From Alphaproteobacteria bacterium (GTDB taxonomy: Bacteria > Pseudomonadota > Alphaproteobacteria > Rhizobiales > GCA-2746425): a stretch of DNA of 64,000 bases. Shown here piece after piece: positions 45,515 through 54,183 of the stretch. Within the stretch, counting starts at the first letter, position 1. Each line of letters opens with the position of its first letter. The stretch covers positions 62,001-126,000 of the forward strand of contig JANSWZ010000007.1 of assembly GCA_024743215.1 (NCBI GenBank), in the 5' to 3' direction. The notes under the pieces are model-generated. The model saw only the letters and a list, made by a program, of their open reading frames with translations, had not been told where the DNA came from and made no database searches. Both the position numbers and the translations under genes were made by a program.

Positions 45515-46807
45515 ATGAATGTGTTGATGTTCACCAATACGTTTACACCGCATGTCGGCGGTGTTGCTCGAAGTGTGAGTGAATTGGCACGCCAATTGCG
45601 CCAGGTCGGTGACCGCGTATTGATTGTTGCGCCCGAATTTGAAGGAATGCCCTCGCACGAAGACGGCGTGGTACGCATCCCCGCGCTGCAGAATTTTGGT
45701 GGCAGCGATTTTTCAGTACCGTTACCGCTCTCCACGAATCTGTCGACAATCATAGAAGAGTTTCAGCCTGATATCGTTCACAGCCATCATCCGTTCTTGT
45801 TGGGTGACAGTGCCTTGCGGGCGGCCAGTTCCATGGCAGCCCCCATCATTTTTACCTATCACACGCGCTATGAACTATATGGCCACTATGTCGCTCAGGA
45901 TTCTGATCTTCTGAAACGGCTCGCACAAAGTCTGTCGATTGGTTATTGCGATCTCTGCGACGGGGTCATCGCGCCCAGCGAGAGCATTAGCCATTTTCTG
46001 CGCGCGCATTCGGTTAAAACCAAAATTGCGACCATTCCAACAGGTGTCGATACCGACGTGTTCCGCAACGGAGTGGGCGCACATGCGCGTCAGAAACATT
46101 CAGTTCCCGAAAAGGCACCGCTTGTGGGGCATGTGGGGCGTCTGGCCCCTGAAAAAAACCTTGGCTTTTTGGCAGCATCATTGGCGCTTGTTCTCAACCA
46201 GAACAAGGAAGCCTATGCACTCATTGTAGGTGAAGGCACCTCGCGCTCCCATATGTTGGAGATTTTCCGATCGGTGGATGTTGACGACCGTGTGCGGTTT
46301 ACGGGCGTTTTACAGGGAACGGCATTGGTCGATGCTTACGCATCAATGGATGTCTTTGCCTTCTCCTCCCGTTCAGAAACGCAAGGTCTCGTCCTGGCTG
46401 AAGCAATGGCTGCCAGCGTCCCGGTTGTCGCTCTTGATGCGCCCGGTGCCCGCGAAATGGTGCGCGACGGCATAAACGGCAGATTGCTATCTGCAACAGC
46501 AGAAGAAACCGAGTTTGCGTCTGCCGTGGCAAGCCAACTCAGTTGGAACATGGAGACGCGCAAAGAACAACGACAAGCCGCGCGCCGGACCGCCGAGCGC
46601 TTTTCCATTTCATCCACCACGGATCAGGTGCGGTCCTTCTACAAAAGAATTGAATCCGGACATAAGCCCAGCGAATACAAACATGACAATCTTTGGGCAT
46701 CGTCAAAACGTGCGGTCTCGAATGAACTTGATATTATGGCGAATATTGCCCACGCTGCGAGCGATGCTTTATTCCCCTCACCAACAAAATCCAATGAGCA
46801 AAAATAA
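45515..46807 (+). CDS. GT4-family glycosyltransferase
   Basis: GT-B glycosyltransferase of 430 residues. The N-terminal domain has FTNTFTPHVGGVARSV and DIVHSHHPFLLG, the second domain GHVGRLAPEKNLGFL and the E-x7-E motif SETQGLVLAEAMA. The N-terminal FTPHVGG and HSHHP are typical of diacylglycerol glucosyltransferases and related lipid or polyprenol glycosyltransferases. The next gene, a DUF374 lipid acyltransferase, overlaps its end by 14 bases, supporting a lipid acceptor. The sugar donor is unknown. Confidence 0.87.
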   Translation: MNVLMFTNTFTPHVGGVARSVSELARQLRQVGDRVLIVAPEFEGMPSHEDGVVRIPALQNFGGSDFSVPLPLSTNLSTIIEEFQPDIVHSHHPFLLGDSALRAASSMAAPIIFTYHTRYELYGHYVAQDSDLLKRLAQSLSIGYCDLCDGVIAPSESISHFLRAHSVKTKIATIPTGVDTDVFRNGVGAHARQKHSVPEKAPLVGHVGRLAPEKNLGFLAASLALVLNQNKEAYALIVGEGTSRSHMLEIFRSVDVDDRVRFTGVLQGTALVDAYASMDVFAFSSRSETQGLVLAEAMAASVPVVALDAPGAREMVRDGINGRLLSATAEETEFASAVASQLSWNMETRKEQRQAARRTAERFSISSTTDQVRSFYKRIESGHKPSEYKHDNLWASSKRAVSNELDIMANIAHAASDALFPSPTKSNEQK

Positions 46808-47459
46808 TGGCTCGAATGCCATTGAGCGGTTGCTTGCCCGGATCATTGCCCTGCCAATCTGCCTGCTGTTGTCTGCCTGGTGCATGACATTGAACCGACA
46901 GGTGCAGGATTTGTCGAAACTCGACCAGATGACAAAAGACGGACATCGGGTTCTGGCGATGTTCTGGCATGGCGAATATCTGCCGTTATTCGCCCTTGCC
47001 AGGGGCAGAAATGTCGTTGTGGTGACCACGAACTCATTTCGCGGGAACGTTATCGCAAACATTTGCCATTGGTTCGGTTATCAACCCGTCAAGCTACCGG
47101 TAAGGGGGCGCGGAATGCATGTTCTGGCAGAGCATTTCAACCAGAATTATGGGCTCTATGCGGTTGCCCTGGATGGTCCTTTGGGACCTTATCATCGAAT
47201 CAAACATGGCGCTTTGCAGTTGGCCATTGAACAAGGAGTTCAACTTGTACCCATCGGGATTCAGAGCAAACGAAAAATAGTGCTTTCCTCGCGTTGGGAC
47301 AAACAGGAAATCCCGCTTCCGTTTTCACGCGTGTCGATCACCGTTGGCGATATGATTGACGGCAGGGAGACAGCAGCAGGACCAGACCATGCAATGCTCG
47401 ATCAAAAAATTGCGATCGCAATGGAAGAGCAAAGCCGCCTTGCCAAAGGCCTGCTGTAA
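46794..47459 (+). CDS. DUF374 lysophospholipid-acyltransferase-like protein
   Basis: A 221-residue protein starting at ATG 46794 inside the glycosyltransferase end. It has an N-terminal hydrophobic segment (about 13-32), the acyltransferase-like FWHGEYLPLF, TTNSFRGNVI, and DGPLGPYHRIKHGALQLA, matching the DUF374 family, which is related to LpxL/PlsC-type acyltransferases. Coupling to a glycosyltransferase suggests acylation and glycosylation of the same envelope lipid. The reaction itself is inferred. Confidence 0.82.
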   Translation: MSKNNGSNAIERLLARIIALPICLLLSAWCMTLNRQVQDLSKLDQMTKDGHRVLAMFWHGEYLPLFALARGRNVVVVTTNSFRGNVIANICHWFGYQPVKLPVRGRGMHVLAEHFNQNYGLYAVALDGPLGPYHRIKHGALQLAIEQGVQLVPIGIQSKRKIVLSSRWDKQEIPLPFSRVSITVGDMIDGRETAAGPDHAMLDQKIAIAMEEQSRLAKGLL

Positions 47460-47491
47460 CAGGCTTTTCACCAAGCTGGTGCAGGTCTGAA

Positions 47492-47505
47492 TTGATCTTT
47501 CTCAA
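47492..47505 (+). promoter_or_regulatory. Upstream FNR-like box of the BMP transporter operon
   Basis: TTGATCTTTCTCAA, one mismatch. Its centre lies exactly 41 bases upstream of the next box, so if the downstream site is at -41.5 this one is at -82.5, a distance at which class I FNR/CRP sites are known to work. Confidence 0.5.
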
Positions 47506-47532
47506 ATTTAATCGCCCCCAATTTATCGGCCA

Positions 47533-47546
47533 TTGACCGGCATCAA
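47533..47546 (+). promoter_or_regulatory. FNR box of the BMP transporter operon
   Basis: TTGACCGGCATCAA, one mismatch. At -41.5 it predicts a start near 47581 and a 34-base leader to the binding-protein ATG, in line with several other sites of the island. Confidence 0.65.
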
Positions 47547-47614
47547 TTGAAGTTCTGCCGCCTGCGCTAACCTTTTGACACACACGCACCAAAGCGTTTC
47601 AGGAGGTTATCATT

Positions 47615-48646
47615 ATGCATATCATAGCCAGAAGCTCCCGCATCGTGGCACTGGGCACAGCCATTCTCTTCAGTTCAGCGTTTGCTGCAACGGCATTCAC
47701 AGCCTGCCAGATAACAGACACCGGCGGCATTGATGACAACAGCTTCAACCAGACCGCCTGGAAGGGCGTTCAGGATGCAATGGAGCAACTTGGCATTGAA
47801 GGTCGCTTTTTGGAATCCCAAGCGGAAACCGATTATGAAGCAAACATCAACTCGCTGCTGGGTGGACAGTGCGATATCATCATCACTGTCGGCTTTTTGC
47901 TTGGCGATGCCACACAGACAGCTGCAAATGCAAATCCGGACCAGAAATTCTCCATAGTCGATTTTGCATATGACCCAGAAATTCCAAACATTCTGGGGCA
48001 AGTTTATGCCACGGACGAGGCGGCATTCCTGGCAGGCTATCTTGCCGCCGGCATGACGAAAACCGGCACGCTCGGCGTTTTTGGGGGCATCAACATCCCC
48101 CCTGTAACGATCTTCATGGACGGGTTTCATCGTGGGGCCGCATATTACAACGCGCAAAAAGACACATCGGTCATTGTGCTGGGCTGGAACCCGGACACAC
48201 GTGAAGGCCTGTTTACCAACAATTTTGACTCCTTGGATGACGGTCGCGCCTATGCCCAGAATCTTTATGATGAGGGAGCCGATATCATTCTCCCGGTCGC
48301 CGGTCCGGTGGGTCTTGGATCCGCAGCACTTGCAGATGAACTCGGGACAGAACAACTCAAGATCATCGGTGTTGATGCCGATCTTTACTTCACAGACCCC
48401 GCCAAAAAGCATGTCTATCTGACATCCGTTACCAAACGCATGGATGCCACTGTCTTTGATGTGATCAAAAACACCATGGACGGCGCTTTCAAAGGCGGTG
48501 TTCTGGTCGGCTCTCTGTCTAATGGCGGCGTTGATCTGGCCTCATTTCATGACATGGAGGCATTGGTTCCCGAAGATTTGAAGGCCGAACTTGCAGCCAT
48601 TCGGCAGGGCATTATCGATGGCACAATCAAGGTCGATGGCAACTAG
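47615..48646 (+). CDS. BMP/PnrA-like ABC transporter binding protein
   Basis: Basic-membrane-protein family binding protein, 343 residues. Signal peptide of about 30 residues (ALGTAILFSSAFAATAFTA|C). Mature N-terminus CQITDTGGIDDNSFNQTAWKG is the family hallmark; DIIITVGFLLGD and GFHRGAAYY follow. A cysteine begins the mature chain but the preceding residues are not a clean lipobox. Members bind purine nucleosides or other heterocycles. AGGAGG precedes the ATG, and two FNR-like boxes lie in the promoter region. Confidence 0.87.
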   Translation: MHIIARSSRIVALGTAILFSSAFAATAFTACQITDTGGIDDNSFNQTAWKGVQDAMEQLGIEGRFLESQAETDYEANINSLLGGQCDIIITVGFLLGDATQTAANANPDQKFSIVDFAYDPEIPNILGQVYATDEAAFLAGYLAAGMTKTGTLGVFGGINIPPVTIFMDGFHRGAAYYNAQKDTSVIVLGWNPDTREGLFTNNFDSLDDGRAYAQNLYDEGADIILPVAGPVGLGSAALADELGTEQLKIIGVDADLYFTDPAKKHVYLTSVTKRMDATVFDVIKNTMDGAFKGGVLVGSLSNGGVDLASFHDMEALVPEDLKAELAAIRQGIIDGTIKVDGN

Positions 48647-48682
48647 AACCAAACCCATTATTGCGCCAATGCAGGACCTGCA

Positions 48683-48712
48683 AAGGGAGGACGCATCAAG
48701 GGAGGACGCTTC
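48683..48712 (+). repeat. Tandem duplication of a Shine-Dalgarno segment
   Basis: Two 15-base units, AAGGGAGGACGCATC (48683-48697) and AAGGGAGGACGCTTC (48698-48712), abut the ATG at 48713 and differ at one base. Each carries a full GGGAGG, so the ATPase gene has two ribosome sites, at 8 and 23 bases from the ATG. Confidence 0.8.
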
Positions 48713-50224
48713 ATGAATGTCGAACTTCGCGGCATCACAAAAAGTTTCGGACCGGTGATCGCCAATTCAGATGTCACTCTTGACATCCGGGCTGGCGAAG
48801 TTCTCGGCCTGCTTGGCGAAAACGGCGCCGGCAAATCCACACTGATGAATGTCCTGTGCGGCCTCTATCAGCCAAATGCGGGCGAGATTCGAATAGATGG
48901 CAGGCCAGTAACATTCAACGGGCCCGGCGCGGCCATTGAAGCTGGCATAGGGATGGTGCATCAGCACTTCATGCTTGTGCCCGTTTTCACGGTTGCGGAA
49001 AATGTCGTACTGGGTGTTGAACCAGTGGGAAAACTCGATTTTCTGGATCTCAAAAAGGCCAGTGATCAAGTGCGCGCCATCAAAGACCAATACGGTCTGG
49101 AAGTTGATCCCGATGCGCTGATTGAAACTCTGCCGGTCGGCGTACAGCAGCGCGTCGAGATCATCAAAGTATTGTTCCGTTCCGCACAGGTGCTCATTCT
49201 GGATGAGCCAACAGCCGTCCTCACGCCGCAGGAAGTTGAAGAGTTTTTCCAGATCATCAAGGCCCTGCGCGATGCGGGCAAGGCCTTGGTATTCATCACA
49301 CACAAACTCAATGAAATTCTTCAGATTGCAGATCGCATAAGCGTTCTGCGCCAGGGCAGGATTACCGGGTCCGGCGATCCGAAAACAATGACCACGAAAG
49401 ACTTAGCCGAGATGATGGTCGGTCGCCCGGTTAGCTTCGATGTCACAAAGCAGCCTTTCGCACCAGGCAAGGATCTGCTGAAAATTGAAAATTTGACCGT
49501 CTTGCATGAAAACTCTGAGATCGCCGTAAACCAAATCAATTTCAGCGTAAGAAGCGGCGAGATCATTGGTATTGCAGGGGTTCAGGGAAACGGCCAGACG
49601 GCATTGGTCGAAGCCCTTGCCGGACTGCGTCATATCACATCAGGCACGGTCACTTATCAAGATCATGACATTACCCACAGTTCCGCCAGGGCCCGTCATC
49701 GCATGGGCATTGCCCATATTCCTGAAGATCGGCAACGCACTGGAATCATTCCCAGTTTTACAGTTGCGGAGAACATGGTGCTCGACACCTATTATGACAC
49801 GCGTTTTTCGTCACGTGGACAGATAAAATGGGACATTGTCAATGAAGCCGCCGCGCGTGGCGCTGTCGAGTTTGACGTGCGCACACCATCGGTTTTTTCC
49901 GCTGCGGGGCATCTTTCCGGCGGCAATCAGCAAAAGCTCGTCGTTGCACGCGAATTATCACGCGATACCGAAATGTTGCTGGCGGCCCAGCCAACCCGTG
50001 GGCTTGATGTCGGCTCGATCGAATACATCCATGAGCGTCTCATCCATGCCCGTGACGAAGGCGATGGAGTGCTGATCGTCTCTTCGGAGCTGGACGAAAT
50101 TCTCGCTCTGTCAGACAGGATACTTGTCATGTTCAAAGGCAACATCATTGCTGAATTTGAAAATGGGGACGGACAGGCGGACAAGAATGAAGTGGGGCTG
50201 GCAATGGCAGGAGCGGCCCCATGA
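48713..50224 (+). CDS. Nucleoside/simple-sugar-type ABC ATPase with two domains
   Basis: ATPase of 503 residues with two ABC domains in one chain. Domain 1: Walker A GENGAGKST, signature region reading LPVGVQQRVEIIKVL, Walker B VLILDEPTAVL. Domain 2: Walker A-like GVQGNGQTA, signature LSGGNQQKLVVAREL, Walker B-like MLLAAQPTRGLD (AAQP rather than LDEP, as is common in domain 2 of this family). The asymmetry is normal for RbsA/NupA-type ATPases. It overlaps the next permease by ATGA. Confidence 0.88.
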   Translation: MNVELRGITKSFGPVIANSDVTLDIRAGEVLGLLGENGAGKSTLMNVLCGLYQPNAGEIRIDGRPVTFNGPGAAIEAGIGMVHQHFMLVPVFTVAENVVLGVEPVGKLDFLDLKKASDQVRAIKDQYGLEVDPDALIETLPVGVQQRVEIIKVLFRSAQVLILDEPTAVLTPQEVEEFFQIIKALRDAGKALVFITHKLNEILQIADRISVLRQGRITGSGDPKTMTTKDLAEMMVGRPVSFDVTKQPFAPGKDLLKIENLTVLHENSEIAVNQINFSVRSGEIIGIAGVQGNGQTALVEALAGLRHITSGTVTYQDHDITHSSARARHRMGIAHIPEDRQRTGIIPSFTVAENMVLDTYYDTRFSSRGQIKWDIVNEAAARGAVEFDVRTPSVFSAAGHLSGGNQQKLVVARELSRDTEMLLAAQPTRGLDVGSIEYIHERLIHARDEGDGVLIVSSELDEILALSDRILVMFKGNIIAEFENGDGQADKNEVGLAMAGAAP

Positions 50225-51360
50225 GCACTCCGTCCAAAACCGACAAGGCGATTCAAGATCTGCTACGCCGCGCGGCGCCACCGCGCGCCGAGTTTGAAGA
50301 CCTTGTCATTGTTCCGATATTTGCGGTCGTTGCGGCACTCATCCTGGGCGCATTCACAATGCTGGCCACCAATGTGGAACTGGCCACCATAGGCCAGTCC
50401 TATATTGCCCTTCTCAAAGGCTCTGTCGGTTCACTCAATGCAATATCTGAAACACTAACGGCGGCCGCGCCCCTGATCCTTGCCGGTCTGGGACTTGCAC
50501 TCGGGTTTCGTGCTGGTCTTTTCAACATCGGTGCCGAAGGACAAATCCTGATGGGAGGCATCGCAGCCGTCATCACCGGGTTCAGCCTGCCCGGTCTGCC
50601 CTTCGTCCTGCTTCTGCCACTTTGCCTTCTGTCTGGTGCCCTGGTTGGGGCGCTTTACGCGGGCATTGCAGGCTGGCTGCGCGCAGCAACCGGTGCCCAT
50701 GAAGTCATCTCAACCATCATGCTGAACCTCATTTCATACCGCTTGCTGGACTATCTGCTGCGCCAGCCCTTCATTCAGCGAGAAGGGCGTGCCGATCCAA
50801 TTTCAAAATCCGTGCCGGACAATGCCGAATTGCCACGGTTGCTGGACTGGCTTGATCCCAATTTGCGGGTCCATGCCGGGATATTTCTGGCGCTGGCAGC
50901 AGTCCTCGTCGTCTATTGGATTTTATACCGGTCCAAAATCGGTTTTGAATTCAGGGCAAGCGGTGCCAGTCCCGATGCAGCACGGTTTGCAGGCATGCGA
51001 TCCGGACTGATCATTGTCGCGGCCATGGCAACAGCAGGTGCGCTGGCCGGGCTGGCCGGTGCCAATCAGGTTCTGGGTGTGTTGGACCGTGCCACGCCAG
51101 GCTTTTCGGCCGGGATAGGATTTGACGCTATCGCTGTTGCCCTGCTTGGCCGGTCGCATCCATTCGGGGTTTTGCTGGCAGGCCTGTTGTTTGGCGCATT
51201 GGAAGCCGGTGGCCGCCAGATGCAGGTTGATGCCGGAGTATCAATAGACCTGATCGGCATCATACAGGCACTCATCATTGTGTTCATAGCCGCACCCTTG
51301 CTGGTGCGGGCAATCTTCCCATGGGGCTTCAGAAAGCCCGCTGATGTGCGCAAGGAATAG
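50221..51360 (+). CDS. Nucleoside-type ABC permease 1 (NupB-like)
   Basis: BPD_transp_2-type permease of 379 residues with about ten hydrophobic helices. Family features: LGFRAGLFNIGAEGQILMGG near 95 and GFDAIAVALLGRSHPFG near 300. It pairs with the permease at 51367 and the BMP-type binding protein. A short hydrophilic N-terminus (about 30 residues) precedes the first helix. Confidence 0.88.
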   Translation: MSTPSKTDKAIQDLLRRAAPPRAEFEDLVIVPIFAVVAALILGAFTMLATNVELATIGQSYIALLKGSVGSLNAISETLTAAAPLILAGLGLALGFRAGLFNIGAEGQILMGGIAAVITGFSLPGLPFVLLLPLCLLSGALVGALYAGIAGWLRAATGAHEVISTIMLNLISYRLLDYLLRQPFIQREGRADPISKSVPDNAELPRLLDWLDPNLRVHAGIFLALAAVLVVYWILYRSKIGFEFRASGASPDAARFAGMRSGLIIVAAMATAGALAGLAGANQVLGVLDRATPGFSAGIGFDAIAVALLGRSHPFGVLLAGLLFGALEAGGRQMQVDAGVSIDLIGIIQALIIVFIAAPLLVRAIFPWGFRKPADVRKE

Positions 51361-51366
51361 ATCACC

Positions 51367-52638
51367 ATGGCAATCAGTGACCAGACAACACCAAACATTC
51401 CCATGAAACTGGACATAGGCGAACAGCGTCAGGCACGCATTACGGGCACCGTCCTCATTGGACTTTCAATCCTGGTTGCACTCGTATTTGCAATGGACAG
51501 TGACGGTCTGGCTGTCTTCAGACTGTCTCGCACCACCGATGCGTTGCCCCTTCCCAACCTTGCGGTTCCCGCACAGTCCTTCAACTATCTGGTCTCCGCT
51601 GTGCTGGCTTTTCTGGGCGTGCGGCAATTCGCGCGCGGTGGTGCACGATGGACATCCCTGTCGCTTGGTATTGGCATGGCAATTGCCGTTGCTGCATTTT
51701 TGGTCTGGGCGACCGCTGGAAAATCATTCTCCCTGACAGGCATGTTGCAGGCAACTGTAGTGCGCGCAGTGCCAATCGCTCTGGGTGGATTGGCTGGTGT
51801 TTTGTGCGAGCGCGTTGCGGTGGTCAACATCGCCATTGAAGGCATGCTTCTGGCTGGTGCCTTCACCGGCGCACTGGTCGGGTCCTTGCTCGGCGGGATA
51901 CCGGGATTGGCGGCAGCCATCGCAATTGGCGGATTGTTCGGTTTTATTCTGGCCGCTCTTGTCGTCAGCTATCGGATGGATCAGATCATTGCGGGGGTGG
52001 TGATCAATCTGTTTGTTCTGGGCCTCACATCCTATGTCAGCAGTCAGGTGTTTCAGGAATACCGAACGCTGAACAATGCGCCGGTATTTCGCGCTTACAA
52101 AATTCCTTTACTGGGAGATATCCCGGTCATCGGGCCCATGCTGTTTCAGCAAAACCTGTTTGTCTATGGCGCGCTGATCATGGTGGCCGTTTCAACATAT
52201 TACCTGTTCTACACACGCCGAGGATTGCGGGCACGCGCTGTGGGAGAACACCCGCGCGCTGCCGATACGCTGGGGATCAATGTCTATCGCATCCGCTACA
52301 TCAACGTCACACTTGGCGGCATGGTTGCCGGTTTTGGCGGCGCCTGGTTCACACTTGGATCTGTTGGACGGTTTGATGAGAACATGACCGGAGGACGCGG
52401 CTATATCGGGCTGGCGGCCATGATTTTCGGACGCTGGCATCCGGTCGGTGCCCTATTGGCGGCTCTGGTGTTCGGCTTTGCAGATTCCATGCAACAAAAG
52501 CTGGCACTTCTTCAAACGCCCATCCCGTCCGAATTTCTGGCAATGGCGCCCTACATTGCCACAATCATTGTCGTTGCAGGCTTTGTCGGGCGCGCGCGGG
52601 CACCGGCGGCAGATGGAAAGCCTTACATCAAGGAATAG
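51367..52638 (+). CDS. Nucleoside-type ABC permease 2 (NupC-like)
   Basis: BPD_transp_2-type permease of 423 residues, longer than its partner because of an N-terminal part with extra hydrophobic helices (about 20-110). Family features: GVLCERVAVVNIAIEGMLLAGAF and GRGYIGLAAMIFGRWHPVG. It is last in the four-gene transporter operon, 6 bases after permease 1. Confidence 0.87.
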   Translation: MAISDQTTPNIPMKLDIGEQRQARITGTVLIGLSILVALVFAMDSDGLAVFRLSRTTDALPLPNLAVPAQSFNYLVSAVLAFLGVRQFARGGARWTSLSLGIGMAIAVAAFLVWATAGKSFSLTGMLQATVVRAVPIALGGLAGVLCERVAVVNIAIEGMLLAGAFTGALVGSLLGGIPGLAAAIAIGGLFGFILAALVVSYRMDQIIAGVVINLFVLGLTSYVSSQVFQEYRTLNNAPVFRAYKIPLLGDIPVIGPMLFQQNLFVYGALIMVAVSTYYLFYTRRGLRARAVGEHPRAADTLGINVYRIRYINVTLGGMVAGFGGAWFTLGSVGRFDENMTGGRGYIGLAAMIFGRWHPVGALLAALVFGFADSMQQKLALLQTPIPSEFLAMAPYIATIIVVAGFVGRARAPAADGKPYIKE

Positions 52639-52649
52639 GCGCGGCAAAT

Positions 52650-52663
52650 TTGATCGCCGTCAA
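52650..52663 (+). promoter_or_regulatory. FNR box upstream of the DUF2267 gene
   Basis: TTGATCGCCGTCAA, one mismatch, 11 bases past the permease stop. At -41.5 it predicts a start near 52698 and a 32-base leader to ATG 52730. Confidence 0.62.
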
Positions 52664-52729
52664 CACCTGCATTCCTCAACCGGCTGACAGTGCAGAAGAG
52701 TTGGATTGCCCGATTTCAAGGAGACACAC

Positions 52730-53167
52730 ATGTCTGCGACCGGATTACACACACTTGATGATGCCCCGCGTGTTGTGGGGATATGGCTGGAAGAACTGCG
52801 CGAAGCGGTTGGCTTTGAAGACACCCAGCGCAGCTATAATCTGCTGCGCACGGTTTTGCATACCTTGCGCGATTGGTTATCAACCGATGAAGCGGCACAA
52901 TTGTCTGCGCAATTACCAATGCTCATGCGTGGCATTTACTTTGAGGGCTGGAACCCATCGCAAACCGTTTCGCGCCCGCGCGGAAAGCCTGAATTCATCA
53001 AGCGCATTGATACCGCTTTTGAAGAGGCGCCACTTCATGACACCGATGCCTGCGTTTCTGCGGTCTTTGCCTTGCTGGAGCGACATGTTTCCAGTGGTGA
53101 AATGCGCGACGTAATGGGCTCGATGCCAAAAGATTTGAAACCCTTATTTTCCCAGGCCCTGGACTGA
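52730..53167 (+). CDS. DUF2267 protein
   Basis: A 145-residue soluble protein of the DUF2267 family: SYNLLRTVLHTLRDWLSTDEAAQLSAQLPMLMRGIYFEGW (about 34-73), then a second helical half. The ATG at 52730 follows AAGGAGAC. Function unknown; family members often sit among stress or CBS-domain genes in proteobacteria, as here. An FNR box precedes it. Confidence 0.82.
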   Translation: MSATGLHTLDDAPRVVGIWLEELREAVGFEDTQRSYNLLRTVLHTLRDWLSTDEAAQLSAQLPMLMRGIYFEGWNPSQTVSRPRGKPEFIKRIDTAFEEAPLHDTDACVSAVFALLERHVSSGEMRDVMGSMPKDLKPLFSQALD

Positions 53168-53198
53168 ATTTGGGATGAACTACAGAAGGAGCCAACAA

Positions 53199-53519
53199 AT
53201 GGTGGATGAAAAAAAAGCTGACGGCCGCACAGTCTTTGAGGAAATCGAAGTTGCAGGCGACCAACTCGTGGCAAAAATCAAAGAGCTGGCAAAAGAAGGC
53301 AGCGTCCGAAACCTGAAAATCATTGCTGATGATGGCGATGTGTTTCTGGAAACCCCTTTGAATATCGGCCTAGTTGTTGGCGGTGTTGTTGCGCTCGCCG
53401 CGCCGTGGCTTGCCATTATAGGCGCGATTGCGGCCATGGCCACCAAAGTCAGGATTGTTGTGGAGCGTGATGAGGACGACAGTTCCGCCGAGACGGGCAC
53501 AGCTGATAAAAATTCATAA
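53199..53519 (+). CDS. DUF4342 small membrane-associated protein
   Basis: A 106-residue protein: an N-terminal VFEEIEVAGDQLVAKIKELAKEGSVRNLKII segment, a beta hairpin with EDG-like turn (DDGDVFLETPLNIG), then a hydrophobic segment (about 55-85, VVGGVVALAAPWLAIIGAIAAMA) and a charged tail. This matches the DUF4342 layout. The ATG at 53199 follows AGAAGGAG. It is 31 bases after the DUF2267 gene, so likely co-transcribed. Function unknown. Confidence 0.78.
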   Translation: MVDEKKADGRTVFEEIEVAGDQLVAKIKELAKEGSVRNLKIIADDGDVFLETPLNIGLVVGGVVALAAPWLAIIGAIAAMATKVRIVVERDEDDSSAETGTADKNS

Positions 53520-53652
53520 GTGCAAGACCCAATAACGCTCCTCTGCAGCTTTCCAGGATCGTTGCGGCTACGCGACCAGTGCTGTGTCTGCTGTCTCGAC
53601 CGCCGATATTATCCCGAAGGAACACAAAAACGCGTCAGCAAACAGGTGTGAT

Positions 53653-54147
53653 ATGGCAGCACAAAACAAAGAAGAACTGCTTGATGTGTCCAAAAGGGAA
53701 TTCGAAAAACTCAAAAAGCTGATCAGTACGGTCAACTCTCCATCAGCTTTGATCAAGGACGATGAAGATACATCCATCAAGGATGTCGTTGCGCATCGAG
53801 CGCACTGGATTGACCTGTTCCTCGGCTGGTATTTTGATGGTCTGGCTGGAAAACCCGTGTTTTTTCCCGCAGAAGGCTACAAATGGAATGAGCTGAAACG
53901 ATACAACGCAAATCTCAGGGCGCAACAGACGGATTTGGGCTGGGATGAAGCTGTGGAGATGCTGCAGGAGTGCTATGTGAGGCTGATCCGCTTCATTGAG
54001 AGCAGTACAAACGAAGAGCTCTACGGCAGCCCGATGAAGGGGGCAAACAACAATTGGAAGCCAGGTCGCTGGGCCGAGGCTGCAGGTCCAAGCCACTTCA
54101 GGTCGGCTGCGAAATACATCCGTTCCAGGTTGAAATCAGCGTCATAG
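53653..54147 (+). CDS. ClbS/DfsB-family four-helix protein
   Basis: A 164-residue protein of the DfsB/DUF1706 type: TSIKDVVAHRAHWIDLFLGWY near 38, FPAEGYKWNELKRYN near 74, and a C-terminal SHFRSAAKYIRSRLK. ClbS hydrolyses the colibactin warhead in pathogenic E. coli; most relatives are uncharacterised and belong to the DinB-like fold. Start chosen at MAAQNKEE (53653), after an AGGTG site; the frame stays open 69 bases further upstream. The 3' end is convergent with the antiporter gene. Confidence 0.78.
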   Translation: MAAQNKEELLDVSKREFEKLKKLISTVNSPSALIKDDEDTSIKDVVAHRAHWIDLFLGWYFDGLAGKPVFFPAEGYKWNELKRYNANLRAQQTDLGWDEAVEMLQECYVRLIRFIESSTNEELYGSPMKGANNNWKPGRWAEAAGPSHFRSAAKYIRSRLKSAS

Positions 54148-54183
54148 CGCTAGTCCACAAACGTCGGATTTGTCCGATCAATT

